A DNA stretch of 49,940 nucleotides from Fragilaria crotonensis (Eukaryota > Bacillariophyta > Fragilariophyceae > Fragilariales > Fragilariaceae): the NCBI GenBank assembly GCA_022925895.1, contig JAKSYS010000471.1, positions 1-49,940 of the forward strand, given 5' to 3'. Below the pieces are notes generated by a model. It had not been told where the DNA came from, searched no databases, and saw only the letters and a list, made by a program, of their open reading frames with translations. Within the stretch, counting starts at the first letter, position 1, and each line of letters opens with the position of its first letter. This document shows positions 38,192 through 49,083 of this stretch, piece after piece. A program made the translations under genes and the position numbers.

Positions 38192-40005
38192 ATGTCAAGT
38201 CCATTTGATAGATTCTCGACCTCAAATTGGTTCAGCATAACTGATTGGAGCAGTAGTAGTACATCTGCTACTGCTGGTGCGGGAACGCAAGATGCCGAAT
38301 TCTCGATGAAACGGGCGCGCGCAAACGACTACGATGACGAAGTTCTGGTCATTATTGCATTGGCGGGAAATTGTAATGATGAACAAGATGACGATGCTGA
38401 GCCTACCATAGAGCTCCAGTACAATGATTGCAACACCCCCATCAAACGAAGAAGGATATCGAGGAATGGATATGCAAGATGGCCGAACCCTGACGGTTCC
38501 TATATCAGACTCGTTCCACGGAATTCATATTGGTACAAAGCGTACATTGAGTATCCAGATCGAGAGGACAAGACTTTCCATAAGAAATTCCGCCTCAGAT
38601 TTCGCGTCCCCTATGCTGAGTTTGAAGAGCTTGCTGCATCATTGGAACACGTTGATTGTTTCAGTCGTTGGCACGATGGACCAATCAATGCCTCACGAGT
38701 CAGATCAGCGCCAATTTCATTGCTTGTATTAACTTCACTTCGATACATGGGGCGCGGACTGACATTTGACGACGTGGAAGAGGGTAGTTGGATCAACGCC
38801 GAAGTCATCCGAGTGTTCTTCCACATATTTACACAATACGGGGCACAGTATTGTATGACAAGTACGTTCGTTCCCCGGAGACTCATGCCGATGCTCAATC
38901 ACACACAGGGAGTACCAACTTGCAGGTTTCCCAGGTGCTGTTGGTTCAACAGATGCAACACACGTATTGATTGAGCGTTTGGAGTGCCGCTTTCGCAATC
39001 ACATATTGGCTTCAAAATGGCACATACTGCCAGAACGTATAATGTGACGGTAAATCATCGTCGGCGAATCTTGACGTCGACAAAGGCCATCCGGCAAGGT
39101 GGAACGACAAAACACTTGCCACATTTGATGACTTCATGCAAAAGATAAATGATGGCACCATTTTGGATGATGTCTGTTTTGAATTATATGACTTTGACGA
39201 CGACGACCCTGGTGAAGTGATCAAGCGAACTTACCGTGGTGCATGGCTACTGGTAGACAATGGCTACCACTCTTGGGCAACTACAGTCCCTCCGATAAAA
39301 ACAACGAACAAAAAAAGTGAAATTAGATTTTCTTCCTGGCTGGAATCGATGCGGAAAGACGTGGAGTGCACGTTCGGGATATTGAAAGGCAGATGGCGTA
39401 TTCTCAAATCGGGAATAAGAGTATCGGGAACTGAGTGTCCAGACAATATCTTTTTGACGTGCTGTGCCTTGCACAACAAGCTTCTGGAGGTTGACGGACT
39501 TGACAAGGAATGGAGGAATGGAGTTTCGAGTGATTGGGAGGGCATCATTGGGGAGATGTCAGTTGCCGACGGCACTGCTGCTGGGACTACTGCAGCAGCC
39601 ACCAGCACAGCAAGAAACGACAATGGTACTCCTACGATGGCGGCAACTAGGAATAGTACTGATGGCGGTAGTGGTGACAACGCCAGTTCTACGGAGAGCA
39701 GCAACACACTGCCTAATGCAATCCACCGTCTGCTGAATCCAGCCGTCGCACGACATGATGGTAATAGTACAAGTGCTTGTACTACTACTGCTGGTGACGA
39801 AACAGCGCAGGAGCAGACAATGGAACAGCTCGATGGTGGACCAGCAGCAGTGCGAACTGTGGGTGGTGTTCACATTGTTAGACACCTAAGTTTGCCCTTC
39901 TTCCGATCGAAGTTGGTTCGCCATTTTGATATCGCATTCAAGAGGAATGAGGTGCAATGGCCTCGTCACTTGAAACGAAAGAACCCACCAGCTGCAAATT
40001 TGTAG
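38192..40005 (+). pseudogene. Frameshifted PIF/Harbinger DDE transposase of Harbinger-2
   Basis: Starts at ATG 38192. The first frame (to 38974) holds the N-terminal part with KKFRLRFRVPYAEFEELAAS and LLVLTSLRYMGRGLTFDD. Homology then continues in other frames: PGAVGSTDATHVLIERLECR, with the first catalytic Asp at about 38950; ARTYNVTVNHRRRIL at about 39035; and GHPARWNDKTLATFDDF at about 39090. It resumes in the frame 39136-40005 with LLVDNGYHSW (second Asp), WLESMRKDVECTFGILKGRW (Glu) and TCCALHNKLLEVDG. At least three frame changes lie between 38925 and 39090. The C-terminus is a Thr/Asn/Ala-rich low-complexity extension ending in a short basic segment. It belongs to the plant-transposon-protein branch of the superfamily. 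Confidence 0.88.
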
Positions 40006-40164
40006 TACAGCTTCAGAAGCCCACTCGGATTACGCAGTCGACATCGATGCTCTTCTTACTTGATAATATATTTAGTACTATATATACTATGATCCTACTA
40101 GTAGTACTTATAAGTACTTGCTTGATCATCGTCCTCTCGCGTATGCAATACTACTAGGAAGCTG

Positions 40165-41795
40165 CTACATTGTCGGCGACATCGTTGTTGTCGTCGCCAC
40201 CATTGATCCTGGAGTTGCAATTAGGGTTGCGGTAAAAACGCTAGTACTTGCAGCTGGCGAAGAAATAGTCAAGTCCACCAGAACATTGTTGTAAAGTTTG
40301 TGAAAGCCTTCCTTGGTGCTTCGTGGAGAACTCGCAACTGCGATGGCCTGCTGTTTGAGCTGGAGTGTCTTTGACGCAGCATCAATAATTGATTGCTCCG
40401 ACTGCAAGAGCTCGTCAAGTGCACTTCCAAGCTCTCGATGAAGTACTTTGAGATCCTTCATGTAAACAGCCCGATCAGGGTCATCGCTGCTTGTATTCAT
40501 GATCATAAATTTCAACTCCTCGATAAGTACTTTTTTCCCGGCCACCTTGCTTGTGTGCATGGCCACAATCCGATCGCTCAAGTCACTACGCTCACGGTTG
40601 TTGATCACAATTTTTGATTGAGCCATTGCAGCAATCTGGAGTTGTTGGTTAATAGTATAGTCGTTGCTGGCACTGGTGCCTTGCTGATTGCCAGAACGGT
40701 GCATCGAACTGTCGGTAGCACTGCCAGCCTCTTGCTTCACTTCAACCTTCTTGTTCAATTTCTTCTCCTCGGTTGTGCTTCTCTTCCTCTTTGAGACGGA
40801 TACGCTGCCTGACGAGTCTTGCCCACCGCTTGTGCAATTGTTGCCTTTGGCTGTGTCATGATCAGATGCGATTGGAAGTGCCTCATATCCGGGTGAACAA
40901 TCGGACCAAGCAACGCAAAGACCAAAATCCAGGAAACACATAATTGACCGGCATCAACAAAGCAGCATCAGCAGAGGAAGCAACAGCAACGGCTTCCTCT
41001 GTATATCCCAAGTCAGCACTCGCATTGGCTGTTTCCTGATTGCACAAATCAACGCTGGCATCGCCTGCAGAAGCTCTCGTTTGCCCTCCCCTCACCCACC
41101 TTGTTGTTCTTTTTGTTGTTCCGGCTACTATTTGCGGTCGTGGACGATGCTCTTGGCGACAATGCCACGTACATTTTCTGTCGTACGTACAGAAAGTAGT
41201 CCTCAATGCACATTCCTGACGGAAGAAGGCCAGTCGATGCGTAGCTCTTGTACGGACTGTCATGACGAAGAACGACAGCTAATGCTTTCTTGCAATTCTT
41301 GAGGATGTCTTTTGAGCGAATAAGGAGCGTCCTTCCCTTGATGCCAGAATCAAACGCCTTGTCAGTCAATCCTGATGCCAACATGGTTGACAATTTCAAT
41401 CCATTGGTACCTCCAACAACAATTTTCTTGTCCTCCCCAAGACAATGAAGCTCGGGTTTCATCACAAGGACCAATCCTGTCGGTGTTGGTGATCGCAGCA
41501 AATTCTCTCCTCCTCCTCCTCTGCCAACAGATGCACCAACCACACTGTTCTGTAGGAACTCTTCATTGTAAAGCCCTGCAAATATGCCAAGTCCTCTGAC
41601 AAGCTGATCTGCCAAACCAATGGAATCGCTGTCAGTAGGGTCGCCAAAATAATGCTCCTCCATTTGATTCTCCATAGTGGCACTTGTCATCGCGTCACTC
41701 ATACAGCAAGCTTCATATGCCACAAAGCCTGCAAATCCCTGAAGTTCTTTGAGAACTTTAGCACTACCACTGAACTTGGTGGTACTCATAGCCAT
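40165..41795 (-). pseudogene. Second Harbinger-2 protein, probably one gene split by frame changes
   Basis: Three minus-strand stretches follow one another. The frame from ATG 41795 to about 41070 encodes MAMSTTKFSGSAKVL..., with an ordered mixed alpha/beta region and a Gly-rich loop; it ends at 41049 in an unlikely CRRCQR tail. A short bridging frame (about 41070-40945) encodes ASAGDASVDLCNQETANASA. The last frame (40941-40165) encodes a basic KRKRSTTEEKKLNKK segment and a long, charged, probably coiled-coil region (EELKFMIMN, LKVLHRELGSALDELLQSEQ). Harbinger elements usually encode a Myb-like partner; I do not see a clear Myb domain here, so its role is inferred only from position. Alternatively these could be two intact genes with an unrelated overlap. 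Confidence 0.55.
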
Positions 41796-42032
41796 GACGA
41801 TGATGATGTGTTGGTCTTGAGGTGTGTGTGTGACTGTGGTGTTGTGATGAATTTGGATTGCGCGCCGCCCATGATGTGTGTTTCGAGGTATGCGAATGGA
41901 GATGACTCGCTCGACTAAGTTTTGACTCGTACGACTACTGTGTATGTGTTTCTGCAAAGTGCTTTTCTCACAAGGGTGCATCAGCACAAAAAAAAAAAAA
42001 AGTCAAAAACAGAAATGTTTCTGTTTCTGCGG

Positions 42033-42056
42033 AAAAAAATCTCATAAGGGTGGCCC
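42033..42056 (-). repeat. Right terminal inverted repeat of Harbinger-2
   Basis: 24 bp, exact inverse of 37829-37852, followed by TAA. Confidence 0.9.
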
Positions 42057-42059
42057 TAA

Positions 42060-42975
42060 TAGTCGTACTCCGAGTATTGCACAAAATTTATTCATTCAAT
42101 AGACAACTTCAGCACGATCATTGGTGCGGGAGCCTCCATCTTGATATAGACGTTATTTCATATGATTCTATACGGATCTGTATGAATCAGGGATTGGAAG
42201 TAAATAACCACCGGTACCGGTAACCAAATACCGATGGTATTATACTGTACCACTACTGTGATTTTTAAAATGCCCAATAACTGGTTACCTGCGAGTTGCA
42301 ATATACCAACCAGTAACCAAGACCCTTGGTTATTTTCTACTGAGTTTAGTCGGTAGTATTTTGAATTCCGGTGTTCGGGAATACCAGTCGGAATTTCCAT
42401 AAATGTTCTGTCCTGCATCAGTGTGTTTACGGTTCATTTCTGTACTGTAGTACTGAAGTTTACTGTTACTGTAGTGTTTTTACTACCATTATACCTACCG
42501 GACGAAACCAATGGAACCGAGTATGCATAAGTACTGCGATTCGAAAAATGAAGAGAAGTATATTCATACCGGACTGAAGGATTTTTTCAATACCAAAATA
42601 CCTCCCAGTGCAACAGCGCAATACCATTCTACCTACTGGAGGACTGTAATACCAGATTCAACGTGGGACAGTATTATTTTTCCAATCCCTGGTATGAATA
42701 CTTAACGTCAACATGATGACGTCAAGTTTACGTCATAGGTGTCGGACTGAGATCTCACACTCCAAAACTGCAACGGACCTTTGCCATTTTGATCATTTCC
42801 GTCGACGTCGATTTGAGTTGCCTTGTTGGCGCTCACAACCAAGGTGCACTATACGAGTACTCAGGACTCAGCACTCAGGACTCTGGAGTACTGTAGTAGG
42901 CTTTTCAATATAATTGTTCTGTCAGTGCTTTGAGCGAAACTTCCCCTTGCTCTGCATCGATTAATTTGCCTGATT
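42060..42975. other. Intergenic region upstream of the nucleotide-sulfate transporter
   Basis: No gene supported. It contains ACCGGTACCGGT-like palindromes near 42210 and short GTAC-rich patches. Likely promoter of the next gene in the last few hundred bases. Confidence 0.4.
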
Positions 42976-44332
42976 ATGGTGCGACGACGAGGAGCTGCTA
43001 GTGGCGATGCGGACAATGACACTTCGAGAGTATCGCATGACGAAGGAGCTAGCACCGCAGCTGAGAGGTAAGTGATTCCAAACTCAATCTGATCACATTC
43101 AAAAAGCCACAGGTGCGTCGAGTGAAAGCACGCATCATTTATTAACACGTTCCCTGTATCGTGCTCGACATTCGCTTACCTGGTTTTCCAGACAAATCGA
43201 ACCCCTTCTCCTTGACCGTAATTTGAGAGAAGTGGAACGCGAGATCCCCATGGGTGATAATGGTGGTTCTCATGTCAAGCGACTGAACTTTCTCGAGCGA
43301 TCAGTGGCCCAATTATTTCCGTCCAACCCAGATTTTTTTGTCCAAGCCTTGAAATTTACCCTCTGTTTCGTGGGCCTGCAAGCCTCGTACCTAACGTGGG
43401 GATACATGCAAGAACTCATCATGACTACTGAATTTTCTCCCACTCCTCGAGTTCCAAAGGGAAAATTCCCGTCAGCAGCCTTTTGTGTCTTTTCGAATCG
43501 ATTCTTGGCTGTCATTGTGGCGGTGATTTGTGTCCGAATCAAGCACGGGGCCGTGTTTGGAAACAACACGGCACCACTCTTGGCCTTCACGCCGTGCGCA
43601 CTCAGCAACACAATGAGTAGCTGGAGTCAGTATGCGTCACTGAATTATGTATCCTTCCCGGTTCAGACCGTGTTCAAGAGTTCGAAAATCATTCCTGTGA
43701 TGATCATGGGTAAGCTGCTGAAAGGGACCAAATATCCCTTGTCCCAGTACATGGAAGCCGTCGCCATCACAGCGGGAGTCGCCATTTTTTCAATGGCCAG
43801 CAAGAAACACAAGGCAGAACAATCGGATGATACCGCCATGATTGGTCTTATCTTTTTGCTACTCTACGTCTGTTTCGATTCCTTCACATCCCAATGGCAG
43901 GATCGCGTGTACAGCAAGTATGGTCGCCAGAATGTGGACCAATACCAGATGATGTTGGGTGTCAACTGTTCGGCGATTATCATCACAACTTTGGGTCTTA
44001 TCGTAACTGGTGATTTCCCGATTGTTTACGAGTTTCTAGTTGCCAATCCCAAGGCATTGACCTACAATGTGATTACTGCCATAACATCGGCATCTGGGCA
44101 ACTCTGCATATTTTACACCATCAAGGAGTTTGGTCCCATCGCATTTACCATCATAATGACGACGAGACAAATGCTGTCGATTTGTATCTCTGCGATTGTC
44201 TTCGATCACCCCATTTCGGGCACGGCTCTGACGGGTGCAGCGGTTGTCTTTGCTGTCCTCTTTATGCAAATTCGTTCCAAGTATCAGGCTCGAAAGCTGA
44301 GAACGAAACGAGTAAGCGTAAGTGGCGGTTGA
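42976..44332 (+). CDS. PAPS transporter-like nucleotide-sugar carrier (SLC35B2/PAPST1 type)
   Basis: Exon 1 is 42976-43067 and exon 2 43192-44332, with a 124-bp intron (GTAAGT donor, TTTTCCAG acceptor) splitting an Arg codon; 410 residues. After a charged N-terminus come about ten membrane segments of the SLC35B fold. Diagnostic blocks match the PAPS-transporter branch: CFVGLQASYLTWGYMQELIM, SSWSQYASLNYVSFPVQTVF, KIIPVMIMGKLL, CFDSFTSQWQD, ASGQLCIFYTIKEFGPIAFT and IIMTTRQMLSI. These carriers move the sulfate donor 3'-phosphoadenylyl sulfate from cytosol into the Golgi lumen for sulfation of polysaccharides and proteins, relevant for an alga with sulfated exopolymers. Related UDP-sugar transporters share the fold, but the FDSFTSQWQD motif favours PAPS. 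Confidence 0.9.
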
Positions 44333-44449
44333 TCATACTATCGGCATGGGGTCCGTGGTGACATTATAAAACAAAAAGTCTAGATTCCAGCTTTTAATGG
44401 AGCTTCAAACAAATCATAGACCTCAGGACTGGTCAAGCAACTCGTTTTG

Positions 44450-45703
44450 TCACGACTGCGCCAGCCACAACCTCAATCGGTAGGCGTCTCCCCAATTCAA
44501 ATAGTATCTCACCAACAATTCTTCTCGAATAAAACCAAATGCATCTTGATACAATCTCTGGGCTGCTGCATTGCTCACTTCCGTTTCCAACGTGACGGAT
44601 ACGCACCCCATGCTTCGCATCCGTCGCAGAACTTATTGGACCAGTGATGCTCCAATGCCCAACCGTCGATGCGATGCCATGACAGCCAGCATTCCAATGT
44701 AACCAGTTCGTTCGGTCGTTGTTGTTGTTGTGGCACCACCTTCAGCTGCAACCCCAACTTCTTCGGCGTCGACTTTCCCTACGACGCAACCAATGGGTTC
44801 ATTCGGTTTGTCGGCGGGATACGCCAAGATGCAAAGTTCGGGGAAGCGTTCCAGAAAATAACGATATGTGAAAACTGAAAACAAACGGATGTGAGTTGAC
44901 TCGACGGGATGGATTCATTTAGTATTGATATGACGATCCATCGAGGAAGAAATTTGGACACACACACACACACGTGGGGTATGATGTAGACGTACTGGAA
45001 TAGGGCTCCGAAAGGTCTCGACCCACCAAGGACATTACAGAATCCAGTTGTGATTCATCCACATAATCTCGAAATATGATTCCAGGAATGTCTTCTTTCA
45101 TGACTGAAGGTATCTGTTAGTGGTGATGATGATGGTTGGTCCTGGATTGATCAATTTGGTGACAAACCACAAATAATGGTTTCGAAAGTATAAATGCTGC
45201 CAGTCTCACGAGAAAACTTGAGCGTATGGCGTGTAGAATTGGGAATTGTAGATGTCGATAATGGGAGGACCCCACATAAAAAAGTCTACAGTAACAGCTA
45301 CAGAAACACTGGAGTACTGTATGCATACGAAGCAGTAACAGGACATACGACACTCTACTTCTCGTAGTAGTAGGACTACTTCACTCTGAAATACCAGTAC
45401 AAGTACTGGAGTACCAGCTACTAATACCTGTTACTGTAGTACCGTCTTATCCGTGTACTCCACTGCTACGGTGGACAGTAGACAGTTCTTCGAGTACCCG
45501 GTACCGAGTACCTGGCACCTGGTACGTGCATGATACTTGTACTGGAGTATCACTACAAGAGTGTGAGCTGTGAGCATTGGAGAGAACAGAAACAACGCCA
45601 CGCAATTCACCTGTCGATCGAATATCTTCCAACAACTTCCCACTTCTGATGAAAGGACCCGCTCTTGAAGTTCAGCAATTATAAGCAACTGATTCAGTTC
45701 CAT
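44450..45703 (-). pseudogene. NAA30: Naa30-like N-terminal acetyltransferase (NatC catalytic subunit) with an in-frame stop
   Basis: The core is two well-supported exons, 45113-44996 and 44874-44450, with a 121-bp intron that restores the family motif LSEPYSIFTYRYF across the splice. Then follow PELCILAYPADKPNEPIGC, GYIGMLAVMASHRRLGIGASLV (acetyl-CoA binding), LETEVSNAAAQRLYQ and RYYLNWGDAYRLRLW, all Naa30 hallmarks. In frame, TAA at 44633-44635 cuts the protein right after GASLVQ, where a lysine codon would fit; homology continues directly after it. NatC acetylates Met-hydrophobic N-termini, and truncation here would destroy the fold. A possible first exon (45703-45611, GTGAAT donor) would add 31 residues over a 500-bp intron; this part is tentative. 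Could be a real null allele, a pseudogene or a base-call error. Confidence 0.82.
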
Positions 45704-45773
45704 CGTAAATTTTATCCGAGCAGGTTTGTATCATGATTGGATGATTTAGCTATTGAGCATCAACATCGACGTC

Positions 45774-46982
45774 ATGGAGCCGTTTTTCGCATTTTTAAGG
45801 GACAAGAGTGAGGATCCGAAGGTAAAGGAGGATGATCCCGAACGAGCGGAGACTGTGCGCCTAATTCCAGAATCCCAATTGCCAGATGCGGATTCGAGCA
45901 CCAACTATGCATCGACTCAAGATCCTGCGATTCATAAGATTCGATTCCAAGTCGTAGTCTGGTACGTCGGTCCAGTCGATGTCGTCCTGGGAAAGGTAGA
46001 AATGAAGTTTCGAGTAACAATTTTCTGGAATACCCCCACCAACTTCTCTCGGAGCGACCCAGTTGGCTACGGCCTAGACAACCCATGGCATAAAAAGGTG
46101 TGGGCCATGCATGGACGACAGCGAGCCTTTGAACGAAACCTTTCACGCATCATGGATCAAGGTTCGCGCTTAGTCTACGTCCCTCCCGTGTCCATTCTCA
46201 ATGCTGTGGATTTAGAAACCGTTGGGGATGCGGAAGTTTGCTTGATCGATGAAAAGATCCAACTTATGAAGTGGACCTGTCTGTATAAGGCATCTCTCTT
46301 GCAAGACGACCTGCAAGTACCTAACTTTCCTCACGATGAACATGATTTGGTCATGCGATTCGGTATCTTGAAACATCGCCAGCCTAACAAACGCTGGGAT
46401 CGAAGGAAGTGGAAGCTCGCTCTAGCCACAGTCGAGGATACCCTGGATACCATTCACACGCCTCATGGGCTGATTGTTGATCATGTCAAGGTCCCGGGAT
46501 TCAGTTATACGGGTGGATTAAAGTTTGAATTCGTTCCCCTCCGTTATGGTATGCAGGGAAAGGATGCTGCCGAGGATCAGTGTCTTCAGGTTAAACTCCG
46601 CGTACATCGAGATTCCTCTTATTACAATTGTAATATCATCCCTCTTCTGGCTATGCTCAATGTTGTAGCCCTGTCGACGATGGCATTGGATGCCGAACAT
46701 TTTGGTTCGCGTGGTGAGATGATTCTTGCCACAAGTTTTGTGGAGATTGGCATTCGCATGACCGTTGATTCTCGATTACCATTGGTGGGGTATCAGATCA
46801 AAATCCAAGTCGTCCTCAACCATTTCTTTTATGGACTTGTCTTCTTGGGTCTCGAGAGCAGTTTGGTGTACGTGTTGCATGAAAAATACGGAGTCGATAC
46901 GTCATGGATCGACCGCGGCGCTGTGATGCTCGAGCTCCTTCACCTACTGATCGCTCTTGTCTACTACTATTGTTTCTTTTAG
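45774..46982 (+). CDS. Cys-loop-type (pentameric) ligand-gated ion channel-like protein
   Basis: A 402-residue protein from the first ATG (45774). The N-terminal 280 residues are predicted mostly beta (KIRFQVVVWYVGPVDVV, VTIFWNTPTNF, VYVPPVSILNAVD, KWTCLYKASLL), matching the extracellular sandwich order of this superfamily, including the VPP-x-x-x-x-N motif. Four membrane helices follow: about 285-304 after YYNCNIIPLL, 316-338 (pore-lining candidate ending DSRLP), 345-372 (starting GYQIKIQVVL) and 383-402 at the very C-terminus. There is no classical Cys-loop cysteine pair and, oddly, no signal peptide: the N-terminus is acidic. Prokaryotic and protist relatives without the disulfide are known. 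Ligand and ion unknown; the superfamily call is by pattern, not alignment. Confidence 0.65.
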   Translation: MEPFFAFLRDKSEDPKVKEDDPERAETVRLIPESQLPDADSSTNYASTQDPAIHKIRFQVVVWYVGPVDVVLGKVEMKFRVTIFWNTPTNFSRSDPVGYGLDNPWHKKVWAMHGRQRAFERNLSRIMDQGSRLVYVPPVSILNAVDLETVGDAEVCLIDEKIQLMKWTCLYKASLLQDDLQVPNFPHDEHDLVMRFGILKHRQPNKRWDRRKWKLALATVEDTLDTIHTPHGLIVDHVKVPGFSYTGGLKFEFVPLRYGMQGKDAAEDQCLQVKLRVHRDSSYYNCNIIPLLAMLNVVALSTMALDAEHFGSRGEMILATSFVEIGIRMTVDSRLPLVGYQIKIQVVLNHFFYGLVFLGLESSLVYVLHEKYGVDTSWIDRGAVMLELLHLLIALVYYYCFF

Positions 46983-47052
46983 AGCCTTGTGCAAAATTAT
47001 ATCCGTGTGTATAAACTAGCTAGAGTAGCGAGTTTGCTTACAAATGGAAACG

Positions 47053-48493
47053 TCAATGAGACGGCGAGTTAGACAGAGTGTACTCGAATGTCCACACGTC
47101 AAGACCCAGGGAATCCTTCAGGCTCGAGAACTCCTTGTCGAGTTTTCGAATATGGTCCTTGTCCCATGTCATTGTGGTGGTGCATTCAGCGGTGATGACG
47201 AAGTCACGGCGACCATTATGTCTCATGACAACTTCAGTTGAGATATTCTCCACAGACATACCTTCTTCGGTAATTTTCGCAGCAATGGCAGCCAACATGC
47301 CGGGCCTGACAACGAGCACAAACAGAGTGAGCAAATTGGAAAAGAGAAACGAGAGGGAAATGAAACCACAACTCAGTCACGTACCTGTCTTCCCCGATAC
47401 AATGTATACGAAGACCATGCACCGCTTTGCTGTATTCCCCTGTGGCACGCCTCGTCAGACCGGTGCAACGAATGTTGAGAGGTTTCAAGTCCGGATTCTT
47501 CTGTAGCGACTTGATAAGGCTTTGGGTTTGTCCGGGCGGCGTTGCAACATGCATGAGAATGATAAATTCATTCCCCAATCGCACCATTTTGGAGTGTGTC
47601 ACGTTGCCATGTTCTTTCGCGACGCTTGCCGCCAACATGGCGACCCATCCCGGCTTGTCCGGTCCAGAGGCAGTCAGGACAAGATGATTCATATCCTTGT
47701 CCAAGTCCACAGACGTGTGAAAAAATCCCACAAATCCCTCTTGCATCATGGTCAGAGTCGCTCCCGTGACGGCACCTCCGGCCATTTCTTCTCCGTGGAC
47801 GACATCGCCACCACGCATGGAGGAGAGGATGCACGTCCATAGGAGGGATACGCCAGCGACAAATGGGATACGAGCGTACATGGGCATGAAGGAAAAGTTA
47901 ATAATCATGGCGGGGACCCAAATTTTCCAAAGTGCGATCAAGTCTTCTTTTAGGTTGGCGCGGCAATTGGAAAGGCTTTTGCCAATGTCGAAACTATCGG
48001 ACATGACGAGGTCTTTGGTAATGTAAAATGCTGGAAAGTACATGAGAGGGTGATGCACACATTGATCGAGGAAAACCTGAAAAATGTTGTGAGTGGATGC
48101 GATACATAGACACAAACGTAAAGTACCGGTACATACTTCAAGCTCAGCACTCGCCACTATCAGCATTGTCAAACTCACCTGTCCAGCGAGTTGCGCCATG
48201 CCCTTAAAGTCTCGGATCTTGGCCCGAAGCGGCTTGGCAGCGAATTTGGCAGCGTGCGGAAAGAGTCGAGTAAAGACAGGAACATAGAGAGTATACTGAA
48301 CACCACCCAAATAAAAGAACCCAAAGGCTGCAAAGGCAGCATTCCGCTTCCAATCGATTTCCTCACGTCGCTCGACAACCTTTTGCACCAACAAATCTGA
48401 AAATGAGGTCTTGACACAAGAGAGTCCCACGCCGAAAGCAAAGGGGTACTTTGCTGGGATTCGAGTCCATCCTGTACGGACGATGGAAGCCAT
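47053..48493 (-). CDS. Mpv17/PMP22 membrane protein fused to two GcvR-like ACT domains
   Basis: Three exons: 48493-48179, 48076-47385 and 47305-47053 (introns of 102 and 79 bp), giving 419 residues. Residues 1 to about 195 are an Mpv17/PMP22-type four-helix membrane protein: FGFFYLGGVQYTLY, VFLDQCVHHPLMYFPAFY, and LWKIWVPAMIINFSFMPMYA with the family's W-x-x-W-x-P...N-F...P...R pattern. ACT domain 1 is about 235-315 (HLVLTASGPDKPGWVAML) and ACT domain 2 about 325-415 (GLRIHCIGEDRPGMLAAI, completed across the last splice). Both resemble the paired ACT domains of GcvR and sense amino acids in other proteins. The first intron is a multiple of three without stops, so intron retention would keep the frame. 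Location is probably a mitochondrial, peroxisomal or plastid membrane. The fusion is the striking point; each half is recognised clearly. Confidence 0.88.
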
Positions 48494-49083
48494 CGCTGAG
48501 AATGGCGACAAGAACAGTTACAGCAACGGGTGCGGCAGACAGTTTGAAGAACAATGTCTCAATGTTTTTATCCGCAACGATGTGGAAATATACGAGTACT
48601 CGAGCCTCGAGCACAGGATATAACTCGAATATTTCTTCATGACTGTGTGGTACATGGCATGTTTTACTGGAGTAGGAGGATATCACGTTGTAGTACGTAT
48701 ACTGTACAGTGCGTCGGAATTTAGTACTGGTGTAATGTGGGACTGCAACTGTAAGTCTACTGGTGTAGAACGTGACGAAGACAAAACTCAACGAATGATG
48801 ACGTCAAGGTCTTAATGACGTGGGGACGTGAATCCCGCGGATGGAGGTTGGCTGGCTGTTTTGGACTTCGTCACGGTTGTACAGGTAACGGTACTCGTCC
48901 TCGTACCTCGTACACCACTGGCACAACTGTACAAGTACAGAACGTGCATGATACTGCGTGCACAGTTAGCAGCTGGAGTTCATTCCTCAATTGTCATGAC
49001 GGTATTGCGAGATACTGTCTCATGCAGCCCATCATAACGACCCGACCATCGCAAAGTGCTGCCACCACCAAATCCTCATCAGT
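48494..49083. other. Divergent intergenic region
   Basis: Separates the Mpv17-ACT gene from the last gene. No ORF with a recognisable domain. GTAC/CGAG palindromes at 48590-48610 and GTAC-rich sequence at 48880-48950. Confidence 0.4.

Larger units (their letters stand above)
37829..42056. mobile_element. PIF/Harbinger DNA transposon (Harbinger-2)
   Basis: A 4228-bp element with a 24-bp perfect inverted repeat beginning GGGCCACCCTTATGAGA followed by seven T (37829-37852 and 42033-42056) and TAA on both sides (37826-37828 and 42057-42059). The content matches Harbinger: a DDE transposase on plus (38192-40005) and a second, unidentified protein on minus (41795-40165). As in Harbinger-1, a shorter version of the tip motif (CACCCTTGTGAG) recurs inside each end, near 37890 and 41970. 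CAGAAAC/GTTTCTG palindromes are subterminal. The tips differ completely from Harbinger-1, so it is a different family. Both proteins show frame changes. Confidence 0.9.

Noticed and set aside
48455-48475. Another T-arm-like string (ggattcgagtcc)
   Set aside because: It lies inside the first exon of the Mpv17-ACT gene and has no surrounding cloverleaf.
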